A DNA stretch of 64,000 nt from Allacma fusca (Eukaryota; Arthropoda; Collembola; Symphypleona; Sminthuridae), in assembly GCA_947179485.1 (NCBI GenBank), contig OX359246.1:46851632-46915631 (forward strand), written 5' to 3'. This document shows positions 12,324-24,307 of this stretch, in pieces. The notes under the pieces were generated by a model. It searched no databases and was not told where the DNA came from. It saw nothing but the letters and a program-made list of their open reading frames with translations. A program made the translations under genes and the position numbers. The stretch's first letter is position 1, and each line of letters begins with the position of its first letter.

Positions 12324-15041
12324 TTATTCCTTTTTGTTCAAGTTACTGTCGTCTCCAGCAACAACAGAAGTTAATGGACCATCTATATTTTGTTTCCCAT
12401 CTTCCATCATCTTCATTTCGACATTCAAATCTTCAGCCAGTGCCTCAGGATGATTGTGCTCTAGACTTGAGGCTAAAGCTTGCACGCGTACACTGCGACG
12501 GGTGGATGTCCCGGAAGCGATACCCCTCGCTCTCAAACGTTTATTTGGTTTGTGGAATATCAGGAAATACATGAGGATAATCAAGCCCTGCGCACACGGG
12601 ATTACGTTAGCAGTTAACACTTTAAAATTCAATCCAAGTGGGAAAATTTTATGACAGCAAATTTTAAAAAATTTGTTTACAAGTATCTGTATGTAATGTT
12701 GGCATTGTAATGTTAAAGTATGGCTACTTACATAAGCCAGCATAATACTACCGAAGACCGCTGATGTTAAAGGGTAACCAATACCTTCCACTAGAAACCC
12801 AGCTGCGAAGGCACCAATGACGGATCTAAATATCATAAACTATCATTTCAAAACAGAAATGTCTTTTCTCGCCTTTAAGATATAAATCAGCCCTTAATTT
12901 GAAGTTCGAATTTTTCAATTTCTTACCCTGAGGAATAACCAGTGGATATTAAGCTACATACCATCGCATAGGTAGCGGTTTCATCAGGGTGACCAGCTTC
13001 ACTGTAAATAAAATTATTCTTGAATAATCATTCGAATTTAATTTGGATATGTAATCAAAATTATTCAATAAATGTAAATTAAACCAATAAATTACATTGT
13101 CGAAAGTAAGCAGGCCTCGGTGGCTGGAATGTTAGCGAGGGATACTCCGATTGTAATTCCTACCAGGGCAATAATATTTGACCAGACCGTGCTAAAATTG
13201 AAGTGAAATATTGATTGCAACTATATGTCCTGAATTCCAGTTGTAGTTAAATAAGTAACAATTCAATTCATACAGTCAAATAATCGAAATGTTATCATGG
13301 AATCATCATGTAAAATCTTACTTATCCAACCCGAATATAGGCAATGGTCCGAGTAAGTAAAATGCTCCTCCCCCAAGAACCAACCCGGACACTATAAGAA
13401 TCCAAGTGCGAGTCATTTTGTCAGCTAAAAATCCCCACAGAGGACATACTATCCCATAAAGAACTATAGTGATTTGAAACATAGCTGCCGTTTGACTGCT
13501 GGAGAGTTTTAACTGTGAAGAACAATTTCCAATTTATATGCTGCAATATATACAATATGACATTATAATTGAGCAAAACAATGGAAGTAGTACTGGAGAA
13601 AGATGTCGCTCTAAAGTTGAGTCCATAAAAGCCCAGGACGTTTCTGTGATCAGAACGACCATGACCATCAGCATGGCGCCCGGGATCTTTAATAAGTGCC
13701 AAGGTCTGATATTATTTTTCTGAGGGAGAGTGACCACCTCACCATCAGTGGTGACCTCTTGCTTATTTTTGTCCTGTTCTGGTCCATCGTAAACAGGATT
13801 CTCTAATTGCGAGTCAGCTATTACAGAAGTTTTTTTTTGATCGGAGGGAAGCAAGAAGAAATGTAACGCTAATGAGATAATGTTAAGAGCTCCAAAAAAA
13901 ATTAATGAGACTGCGAATCCTGCTGCCTGGAATCAATTTAAATGTGACCATACATTTAGAGCAAACTGAAAGGGTCTAAGTAGGAAAGCCTTTAGAATTT
14001 TAGAAAATGTTCAGTTTAATTTAATTTTTAATATAGTCAGTAATAAGCTCATTGTAATACTTACGCCATGAAGAACTCCTCCTATGGACAGGGCTGTAAA
14101 TTCAGCAATACCAATGAATAACTCGGAAGCTCCCTATAAACAACAGAGCTAGCATAAATCTTTGTGAGTACGCTCAGGTCTAATCCGCTATCACATTAAA
14201 GTCTGAAATTTTAGGTTACGTTTTTTCATGGGGGGTAGAGTACAGATTAACGACTAAATGAGAATAAATATTCTAGAATTTGAACACTGCCTACTGCTTA
14301 AGAGTAGTAAAATGACTCACTAAGAAGAGGTTAAAATTATCGGGAAACATTTTGGCAGCGTAGGTCTGAATTGTAATAAAGGTAATTGAACCACCTAAAG
14401 ACGCCATGCTCAGGCATGTAAATGAGCCTGCAATGAACCAATTGTATGAGGGAGCCATTTCTAGTAGCCTGCAAAGAATAATAAAATCCAAGTTATTGTT
14501 AACAAGAACACGAGCATTTACAGAACATCGGCTATGGAAATGGATGACATCCTTTACCCAAGAAAGATAATGAAGATGGAATTCATAGAGATTCCAGTGA
14601 TAAAGCAAGTTTTTGGTCCAAAGGCTACAATCTGAAAGAATTTAGTTTAAATTATTTGATTAAATAGCTGACAACTCACCATTTATGTCTTGTTCGTTAA
14701 AATACTTACAGCCATTCCTATAAATGGTCCGAATATGACGCTGACCGCCTGCTGGACTGAGAACATGATTCCTCTTAGGATATTTCCAACTCCATGTTTC
14801 TCTGACTGGAAGTCCGAAAAGTGACGGGAAATGGTAGATGACATCAATTTATTATAATTTTACTACTTTACAAACGAAATTAGTAATGGTTGAAAATAAA
14901 ACATTCAATACGTACCTCCGCTGGGAAAAAAGGCGTTATTAGCGAGCTCGGAGCAACCACACAGAAAAGCCCATAAAATAAAGCCACAAACACCAATTTT
15001 TGTTCCCGAGTCAAATTTCGGACGTCATTGAGGAATGACAT
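12324..15041 (-). CDS. SLC18B1-like MFS transporter (gene B), 11 exons
   Basis: Paralogue of gene A with identical intron positions. Exons: 14916-15041, 14710-14805, 14558-14631, 14321-14468, 14065-14133, 13594-13926, 13322-13512, 13096-13191, 12927-13001, 12732-12825, 12324-12587; total 1566 nt, or 521 residues. The start MSFLNDVRNLTREQKLVF and the segment ending ITPFFPAE match gene A in position. Exon 6 is 24 nt longer than in gene A, in the charged central loop (around QLENPVYDG). The tail is polar, ending NLNKKE. A polyadenylation-type AATAAA on the minus strand (12323-12328) overlaps the stop codon. The function is inferred as membrane export of a small organic cation or amine. Confidence 0.87.
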
Positions 15042-17189
15042 TTCTACCAGTGTGAATTCCCTATTACGTGTAATAATTATATCTGGAATAAAAAAGCAAA
15101 CTGAACTAATTACTAACGTCCAGAGGCTAAATATAGTTTTTTTTAATCTGTAATATTAATCTGACAGTTTCCATAAAAAATATAAAATTCTCACAGTGGA
15201 AAGGTTATATAAAAACTACATATTTTGTTAGCATTGCTGGATAACAAAACTGGGAGTGAGTGTCTATTCACACGACAAAGTTGTTAAAGGTTTCTGAATT
15301 CAAGGTTGCTGTAGAATGAATAGAAAAAGAACAAAAAACGGCGTAATAATTCGTATTGTGTTGAGTATCTCAACGCCAGCCACTGATCGCTTTAAATTCA
15401 ACTTCTCATGCTCATTTTGTCAAATACTTTGTCCACATACACTTTTAATCTTTTAAATTAAAGGGCATTGAAGTTTTATGCATGGGGCTTTTCCCTGCGG
15501 TGTACACAAAATTGCTATTACCTTAAAATTAAATTATTTGAAATACATTTACATAATTATTAGTAAATTATGTTTACGCTGCAGGTCTTTGACTTCGTTT
15601 GAAATTATGCACATGTGTTATGACTTAGCACTGGGCAGATACTGCTTTAATATTTTAACAATAGACATAAAAAACCTACCAATTCAATCTTTAGAAGCTC
15701 TTTGTATGAACAGTATTTTTATAAGTACTGCAGTTAATGTTTTACTGAAGGAGAACCACTTCACTTATTTCTGCTCGTTATCTCACAAGCGTTGGGTTGA
15801 GACTACAGAACTTCGAGTCAAACCTCTCTGTCTGAATCTCCTATAATTATTATGTACAAGGAGTATGTCAAGTCCTTGCACAGATTTTTTGCTTTATTGA
15901 AGTTACATAAAATAACAGTATATACTTTTCTTGATTTGTACTACTTAGTAACATGGGTTTAAGAAAATTATTCACTTATCTCTATACACAACAAGTTCTC
16001 TTACAGTATTCAATACAGGTTTAATCAACGTTATGGAGCCGCTTTTGAAAGTTGTATGTTTGGGGGGTTAAGTGCGAAATTTTAATTCCTACTGCATTAA
16101 GTCTTCAAACTCCTGGAATTTTCTTTCCGAAGTTTCCGTGACCTTAGTGCACATGATAGGGGTCACCTCATTCCACTTGTTCAGTAAACGTTTCCAAAAT
16201 CCGGTTTTTTCAAATTTGTCGAAAATTTGTAAAAAATGCTCTTTAAATACAAGACTGAAAAATCCAAAGGAAAGAAACAATCGTTTTAATAATGATAATA
16301 ATAATAATTAATATTAATTTACCTTTACTCATGCTGAATTATGGAGCAATAATGAAACCTCATAGAAAAAATTAAAAGACAGAAACGTACAATTACTATA
16401 AATCAATCAAATTTGTATGAATGAATGTTACGCGAGTCAGTTTTATGGATAATTTATGTCAATGAAGAAGAGTTTCTTCAGGATCTCACAAGTCTCACAA
16501 TCAGCTTGACGTATGTACTTATATGCTTTTCTACGTACATGTGTATCTCTATGTAGGTACGTGCGTACATACGTGAGTATGGGCAAGTTGAGTTTTAAAT
16601 TCAAGTATTTATTATATTTAATAAACTTCGTCGCTTATCTCAACTCATACAAGAAAATGAAAGAATTTGACAAAATTACGCTTCAGACTGAGCGTTGCGT
16701 TACATTTTAAATGAGGAATCGCAGGGCCACATGCATAAAATTCAATTACTGCGATTTATTTGGTTATTCACCCTGGTTGGGACTATTGGAATGAAATATA
16801 TAGATTCCAGGCGTTCCTGTTTTTATAGAATCGTTCTTGTTAACTTCCTTCGTCGTTGAATCTGGAATAATACTTCTCTAGTTTTAGAATTTTAGAGAGG
16901 GGAGGAATTCCAAGTGAATTAATTATCTCACCCTTCCCTTGCAGCGATAAAAACTGGTCTTTATAATTGTTATGCTATATATAAGTACTTTCAAAGAACT
17001 TTTCCCTGGAATTATTATTTTTTATTATTGATAGTTTTTACATTGACTAGATCCTATAATAATTAATATTATTGGAGTGAGCTTTAATTATTGAAAAAAT
17101 GTTTCTTCTCATTAAAAAGATGAAATTATCTGCTTCTATACATATTGGGAAATAATTAACACGGATGTATAGTACACAGGTTTAACGCC
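15042..17189. other. intergenic between gene B and P450 relic
   Basis: Aligns with about 27024-28260 plus 30555-31540 of the second unit. At about 16262 the two halves are joined directly, whereas the second unit carries about 2.3 kb more at that point. The open frames at 15478-15846 and 16072-16311 are not kept intact in the second copy, so no gene is called. Confidence 0.6.
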
Positions 17190-17774
17190 TCAACGGTGTT
17201 TCAAAATAATTTCAAATGGCTTCGGGGACAGCGTGGCCCCAAGGTGTGGTTCTAGACTTGGTAATTTTCCGGTCGAGGATACTACAAACCTTTGGAACAA
17301 TGCAGTAGAAAACAGAAATAGTTCATCTCTTGCTAAACTTTCCCCAATGCAAACCCGTTTCCCAGTCGAAAAGGGCATCATACTCTCATTTTTCTTGAAT
17401 TTACCATCCTCATGTAAAAATCTACTAGGACGAAAATCCTGGGGATCACCCCATACAGCTTCGTCAAAATGAGCACTGTAGGAGTTCGTAATGATCATAG
17501 TGTCCTTTGGTATGAAAAACCCGTGGAACTCCAAATCTTCGGTTGTACTGTGAAAATTCATAGCGGCAACAGATGAGTATCGCATGGTTTCACTGATAAC
17601 TGCCTCAGTGTAAGGCATGGACGGACGATCCCCCAAAGATGGAAGTCGTTCTTTCCCAACCACCTCGTCAATCTCTTCCTGTAATTTCTCTTGAACTCCT
17701 GGATGATGAAGCAAGAACACATAGATCCAAGCCAAAGTCGTACTGGTTGTTTTGGATCCTGCTTCGATTAAATC

Positions 17775-18747
17775 CCCAGTTAGTACTGGAAGAATATAAT
17801 GATTTCAAAATGACTTCAGTGGCCCTGTAGCGTATTGGTCATTATGACAACAGCACTTTTTCAATATGAAATCAAAATGATACAATTATGATCCTGAAAT
17901 GTCCGCTTACTTGGCTCATTAAGCTGTCGTAATGGCATTACATTAATTACATTTTAGACAAAATATTGTCATTGAATAACTTACAATTGCGAGGTCAGAT
18001 TCGTTTTTTTTGTTAACTTTCCCCTTCAGAAGAAAATTTTAACCAAAACATCGTGTTCAATGCTATTATTGTATTATTACGTACACATGTACTGTATTTG
18101 TATATGTTAAACTCACTGCACTTCACTAATAATTTGAGTTAGTAAATAATGTGTAGAAACACGGTGAACGTTGAGTTTGTGAGGTCTAAATTAAACTACT
18201 AAGAACCAGTTAGTCTTCTAATTTTACTGTTGAAAATCAGTAGTTTTATTTTTAGTGGAAAGTACTTTAAATTAGGCCATTACTTATTTAATAATATCTA
18301 CATAATAGCCTTCATTCACACTGGTTAAGTAATTTGGCACACTAGTAATTTTTATGATATACTTCACGTTCAAAAATTAATACTTTTGAGTAAATTGGAA
18401 ACGATGAACGCACGCACTAATAAACCAACTTGGAATTGGTTTAGTTAGAGTTAATTCATGCAATGGTCTCGCGACTTCGTAATCAGCCTGCGCAGAAAGT
18501 CATTTCATAATTTTAACGGAAAATGAATAGATTATGGGCTAGTTCGTTTTGATCCTGACGTACTGAAAACCAAATGAAGAATCCCAGCAACTGTAATATA
18601 TTATGCACTATTTCAGAGCCGTCTCAGAAATTGTTAATTGCTAAGAAGCCTATTGGAAGTTATAATCTCATATAAAAGACATAAGTGGTTATGAATTTCG
18701 AGCATTAGTTATGATATCATTGTGATGTTCAGTGCCAGCTGGGTCAC
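17775..18747. mobile_element. insertion splitting P450 relic at the I-helix
   Basis: About 970 bp with no counterpart in the intact P450 copy. The ends are weakly inverted (CCCAGTTAG on the left, CCCAGCTGG read inward on the right). No coding region or clear target-site duplication was found. It could be a DNA transposon remnant or other inserted DNA. Confidence 0.5.
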
Positions 18748-18843
18748 GAAGAGCAAACGGCATTACTCCACGTTCAGGGTGGAAGCTTGAATTCGAATCT
18801 TTAGTTATTATAACTTCGTCTATGTAAGCATCAACATAGTCCC

Positions 18844-19599
18844 TGTTTAGGCGTACATTGCTTTGACTACTAACTACTATGCATATTTGAGTTTGTATGT
18901 TCCATGACTTCTTCATATACCATTATGGGGTAATGTGAGGAAGGACTGTAACAAGGTCATTTTCGCGTCATTTGCTGATAACTTTTGAACCAATCTACTA
19001 TCGTAGTGATTATACTTTACCAGCGTGTAGCCGGTAAGGAGTAGATGCTGTTGCTATGTATTTTCAGTAAGATTGCCTAAACACCTCAAACGTTATGCTA
19101 ATTTGAAGTCATGGAATGACCGTAAATTAGTCATTTTCTCATCATTTGCTGATAACTTTTTAACAAATCTACTATCGTTGAGGTTTGTCATTACCAGCGT
19201 GTATCCGGTAATGAGTAGATGATATAGTTATGTAAAATTGGTGAATTTGCCCGAATAGCTTAAACGTTATGCTAAGTTGAAGTTATGCCATTTGTATGTA
19301 TTGAATGACCATTGCTAATAGTGTATAAATAAGAATGTGCCATTATACTTCGGCGTCACTTGGTTTTTAGCAAGCTGTTGCTCTGCTTGAACCTCTGCTA
19401 TTTTATCCCTTATATTAGATCTGACATTGTTATTATTAACTATATTTTTGACGTAATTAAATACTAATTCGCTTAGCATTCGCAGAGAGAAAACTGAATT
19501 ACCAGCTATTGCTTTATTCTTATTGTTACCATCTGCCCACAAGCATACCAAAAAGCACATTCACTTAGGATGCTAGTACCACAACCCGTACGTTCGTAC
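18844..19599. mobile_element. second insertion in P450 relic
   Basis: About 756 bp bounded by AGTCCC direct repeats (18838-18843 and 19600-19605); absent from the intact P450 copy. It contains a two-copy direct repeat of about 174-bp period (from 18956 and 19130) and a partial third copy. A minus-strand frame at 19315-19560 has no recognisable domain. The class is unknown. Confidence 0.6.
18946..19312. repeat. tandem repeat, about 174-bp period
   Basis: Two diverged copies, with GTCATTTTCGCGTCATTTGC at 18956 and GTCATTTTCTCATCATTTGC at 19130, then a short partial copy ending near 19312. It is confined to the second P450 insertion. Confidence 0.75.
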
Positions 19600-19815
19600 A
19601 GTCCCTTGGTTGTTCCGGGACATAGTTTGCGTTGTGTTGATCGATCGTTTTGTTGATGAAATTGTTCAGTGGAGTGGCTTCCTCCATCATCTTGACATAT
19701 CCTGACAATGTAGGAGAGATTTTGTTTATCGATTTTGTTTATCAATTTTGTTTTAAAGATGGCAAGGCTTGCAAAAACGCTGATGTTTTGGAAGTTTCTG
19801 GCAAGTATTAGCAAA

Positions 19816-21268
19816 TACTAAATCAATCAGAAGTTTCGTGTTTCATTACATGGCATCATTTAATTATTCATCTACATCCGAGCTGGCAAAAAACGTGTAA
19901 TGCGCATTATCTGTATGTATCAGTGTTTGTCTTTTAAGGTGTAGCAAGACTCATTTCTCTTTTGCCTTGTAGTAGCAGATGTTTAAAATATTTTGGAATT
20001 TAAAGGAAGGTTTTAAAGAATGTTTCAAAAACACCTGCATTGACTGTATACTATTGACTAGATATTATTGTAATTTTATTATGTGGCTAACAGTTCTAGC
20101 CAAGAAGAGAACGTCAGGTAGTCGGAAAACTGAGAGCAGAGAGAGAAGGTCATATCTGCGCGAATTCAAAGTTTGATTCCTACTTATTTATAAACACTGA
20201 GTTATTTGTCAATAAATATTTGTTGTAAAATTAAAGAATACCTTTACTTACTTGCAATTTGTAACACACAAGTCGGCAATTAGAATAATTAATAAGATTA
20301 CTGCCTCTCGCAGTGTAATTCATACAGATATTAACAATCTGTCATCAACCCCTGATCTTTAGCAGAACCGACCAAAGTCATCAATCGAACCGACCAAACG
20401 ACTGATTGCATTGGTTGTCAACAATAGACATCCAAGAAGTTTTAGTGCCTGTCCTGCCAGCAACATGTTGACCAGGTCAACCCATAAGATCATATTACTC
20501 AAATAGTAAAACAGAGTTAACATTTTCAATTTTGAACCATATGTAACGAATTTGACCGCTGTAATCCCAGTTCACATTCAGTATCTCGTTAAAATCTGGA
20601 AAACGACTTTTTAAAAACTTGTTTAGTTAAGGCTTTGAAAGGCAAATACTTCGTAACACCCTGCAAATAATACTAAATACAAATTATTATTTTAAACCAT
20701 ACATAAGAAATGAGTTAAATACTATGATATTTAAGGGAAGGTTCTTGTCCACTGCAAATTCCTTTGCATCCTGAATTATGCACCTGTTCCTAACTAGCTT
20801 GTCCTGTTTCTTAGGATTTTTCCTAATTTGACTAGGAGAGAATAATCTCCATCGGAACTATGTTCAATCAATAGAAGCTTTGCTGGTCCACGCCCTGAGA
20901 GGAAAAGACAGAGACAGTTGTATTTTGGGATTCAAGCTGTAGTCTGGATCTCTTGGAAATTATATATCTCGTACTGAAATATAACGTAAATATTAATAAA
21001 CTACATTCCTGAGTAGATTCAAAAAGTATAACCCAACTCAATACACAATTAATTATTTCAACGCCTCATAAACAATCACCCAATCACTTCATATAAATAC
21101 CCTTGTCACGTAGACAGTACCCCCTTACTTGCGAATGACTTAATCATCTGATTTTAGGAGTTACGTGAAACGGCTCCTTTGATTATAAAACATATAGTTA
21201 CACCAGTATGAATCCTAAGGATTATCCCCAAAATTTTAATTCAAGAATAACCAAAAACCTATATGTTT
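19816..21268. other. intergenic between units, no intact gene
   Basis: About 20550-20740 matches the P450 intron of the intact copy (32740-32905), so this is the decayed 5' side of the broken P450. From about 20745 no similarity to P450 exons 1-4 can be found. Nothing else was recognised up to the next transporter upstream relic. Confidence 0.55.
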
Positions 21269-21480
21269 CAAACTCAAAAATATCTTCGTAACTCCACATG
21301 CCTCACTGAAGTGAGATTCATTTACGCAGCTGATAAATACTAGTGAGTGAATCCTGTATTGAATGAAGTCTGAAGGATTAAAGCAGCTCCGACAATTGGC
21401 GATGTAAACAAGTAGCATTTCAAGAAAAGCCTTTGCCTCGTGAAGAAGCTGTTTTCTTATTTGCAAGGGTTGCATGGTTC

Positions 21481-24307
21481 CTGTTTGATTTGTGATTCTG
21501 AAATACAGTACATTGTCTATACACGAGCGCCCCTTAATAGTGAGGCAAGACTTAAAATTATTAATATTAACGTGTGTACTCATGATCTTACACGAGTAAA
21601 AATCATCATTACACTAAATGGGAGTATCCACATATTTTTACCCTGGAAAGACTAATTAAATGCTCGTATGAGGAAAGATGTGATTTAATTAAACGGAAAT
21701 TTATTGAATTATTATTTTTGCCAGTATAAACAATTTTAAAATAATTTATAATGTGAACACAAACATTGCAGTTACTAAGAATAAGAGCCTGCGAATAATC
21801 CCTAATGTTAAATACCCGTGATCCTCACACTTGTAGATATTCATAACAAGTATGTCAAATTAATGAAGCCTCCCATTTCACCCTGCCTACATTTGGAGTG
21901 ACAGATCCTTAACTTTAATCTTCTTTACAATTGTGAGGAATTATTTCTCACATTTATCCATACTTAAGTATGAACTAATACCTACTATGTCTAACAATAA
22001 GAATCATAGCACTCGTATTTATTATCTATTCTTGGTTAGCATCAAGTCTCATTTTTACGGGTTCATTTGAGAATAATAACTCATAAAAATTTAGTTTAAT
22101 TTATCCGAAGGGCTATAATGAACGTTTTTTGGAGCTGCAACGTTTTGGCTTGGAAAAACAAGTAATTTAACAACTATATACCAAATCAATAAATATAAGT
22201 CCCCAGCGCATGGAGCAGTTTTAGAGTTTACTGTAGTTGTAGGAGTCATTTTCAAATTTTGGGCTCTAATTCCCAGACTAAAATTACAACCAAATTAGAG
22301 AGCTCAGAATACAAAGAATGAAAATTGCTGAGAAATATAAGTTAAAGCAAAAATTAAAACCAGCAAACAAATTGATAGTGGGTTGGCGGATGGCTGTTCC
22401 ATCAATAAATAGGAATACGCAATAACTAAAAAATGGATGTTCAAAATTAAACCATTACATCTGTTCCATTTTTGATACTTGCCTCACTTACGGAGAATTT
22501 TGGTCGAGACTAATTCTATCTATTGTTACATTTTATGTCCCTGGCCTATGATTGTATTGGAACTCCTTAAATAGGTAACATCACTTGTATGTGTTTCGTG
22601 TACAAGTATAATAGTATACAAATTTATCTAAACATAGTTACGTGTACAAGTGAAGAAATGTATGTATGTAATTATGTAACTAATGGTTACACACTTAACA
22701 CTTCGTAATGGAAAAAGCTGTGAAATTTTTAGGTCACGGAGTCATACTTCAAATTTACCAGAGAATGGTCATCATTTGTCGTTCGTCCGTTGAAACTCAA
22801 TTTGTACATAATACTTACGCATGTCACAGCTAATAATAATTCCTACCACTAAACATTACTTAGTTTTTATTTTGATTGTACTTCCAAAGTAAAATGTTAT
22901 AATAGTTTTATTTACTGTAGGAACTTACTGTCTTTTACGACCGTTCCCATTTTCCTGTCATAAGAATATTACTTGTATGATAATTTTCATTTGAACTTAC
23001 GGTGTGGAACGATTGTACGATAAATTGGGTTTATCATGGTGCTAACATAAGTGTGAGAATATTAACTAGCTGAATGATGAGAACTGACTCTGGAAATTCC
23101 ATTGACACTCGGGAAGCAGGGAGTCAAATTATTTTATGTAATTCAGCTAAAACCTCATTGCAAGGTTTCCTCGCAAAAAAATCAACACTGATTCAAACGT
23201 GCAAGCAAATTGGTCGTCTTTGCAGCAACCCAAGCCGGTTTGATTGGCTGCCCACTTTGAAGTTTCACATCCGTGAGTGCGTGATCTTTTATGGGTCCGA
23301 ATTGAAGGTCATTGTAGGCATCGTAGATCGTCATTTAATGAATTTGGGGTGCATGTTATTTCAGAAACAAGCAAGAATGTTTCCCGTCAATTATAATTTA
23401 CGAATCGCAAGAAAATTAAGACATGCAATTTATGTTTATATATAAATTGCAAGGTCCTGAAAGCAATAATTATTTTTTGAGAATATAGCGCAATGTTTTT
23501 TAAAAGCTCGAAATAGAAGCGATTTTCCAGTGTCCATTTTTGCTCTTCATTTCAGGTTGGCACTCTATTATCAGCATTACTAATACGAGGATCATTAAAA
23601 TTTGTACAAATTGTCTTGTTCATCATTCATAATTTTTCTCCCCATCTACAGTAGTCTAACAGGAGTCAAAGCTATCCACTAATCGTAATCATGACATTGT
23701 AACTGGTTGATGTCAGAATATATGAATCGTTTAGCACTGTAGGAATTATATGATTATTGTTATATGTTGCATATTGTGGCCTCACAAAATTTGGGCTTCC
23801 GAAATTAAACGTGGCAGGAAGCTAAGTTCGTCGCAATTACCGAAATTCTCCCAACCAGGCCAGTGTTTGTGCATTCAAAAGATGACCAAACAATTTCATC
23901 AACAAAATCCACAAAGTCATGGATATTTATTGAAATTGAACGGATGTGTAAAAAGCAAGCAAAAAAGCGAAAAATGTTTGAGAGGAATTCTGATTTGCAA
24001 CTGATTCATGTACATATATTGTTTCAAGTAGATACTTTTACGTTTGATTTTATTTCTAAACAAAAAAAATTGGATGCCAAAAGGTCAAATTTTCTCTAAA
24101 AAATGTGACAAATTTGTACCCACTCTGAACTTTCGTTCAATTAAATGTAATTAGTTGGCACTCTAGTTTTATTGTCCGCAAAGTGATTTAAGAATTCATT
24201 CACTGTTCATAGGTTCTATTTAACAAGGAAACGATCTACAAAATTACTATACCTATAGTGAAGTTAGAAAGTATTAAAAAGAACCCATTGAAATGCTGAG
24301 CCGATTA
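21481..24307. other. spacer within second unit, no gene seen
   Basis: The 22710-23310 part is copy 3 of the duplicated spacer. 23320-24300 aligns with 11300-12320. The frame at 23074-23445 is open only in this copy, so it is not called. Confidence 0.6.

Larger units (their letters stand above)
17190..19801 (-). pseudogene. cytochrome P450, 5'-truncated and split by two insertions
   Basis: Broken paralogue of the P450 at 31541-33890. Only the last exon is present, in three pieces: 19606-19801 (N-terminal part), 18748-18843 and 17190-17774. The last piece keeps the I-helix EAGSKTTSTT, the ExxR motif ETMR and the haem loop FSTGKRVCIGE. Insertion one (17775-18747) separates the I-helix piece; insertion two (18844-19599) is flanked by a 6-bp direct repeat, AGTCCC. 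A slippage-like TTTTGTTTATC duplication near 19720-19750 shifts the frame. Exons 1-4 are absent: the upstream intron aligns with the intact copy to about 20740, then similarity stops. Relative to the intact copy, four bases are missing just after the stop, which removes its AATAAA. Confidence 0.9.
10020..19815. repeat. segmental duplication unit, first copy
   Basis: Contains the gene A upstream relic, the duplicated spacer, transporter gene B and a broken P450. It aligns collinearly with about 21270-32400, which carries gene C and an intact P450. Coding exons differ by only scattered bases, and introns and spacers also match. Differences are mainly insertions: two in this copy's P450 and a block with two hAT-like elements in the other copy. 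Confidence 0.85.

Noticed and set aside
15478..15846. 122-codon plus-strand frame
   Set aside because: The matching segment in the second unit is interrupted; no recognised domain.
23074..23445. 123-codon plus-strand frame
   Set aside because: Lies in the triplicated spacer; the other two copies do not keep the frame.
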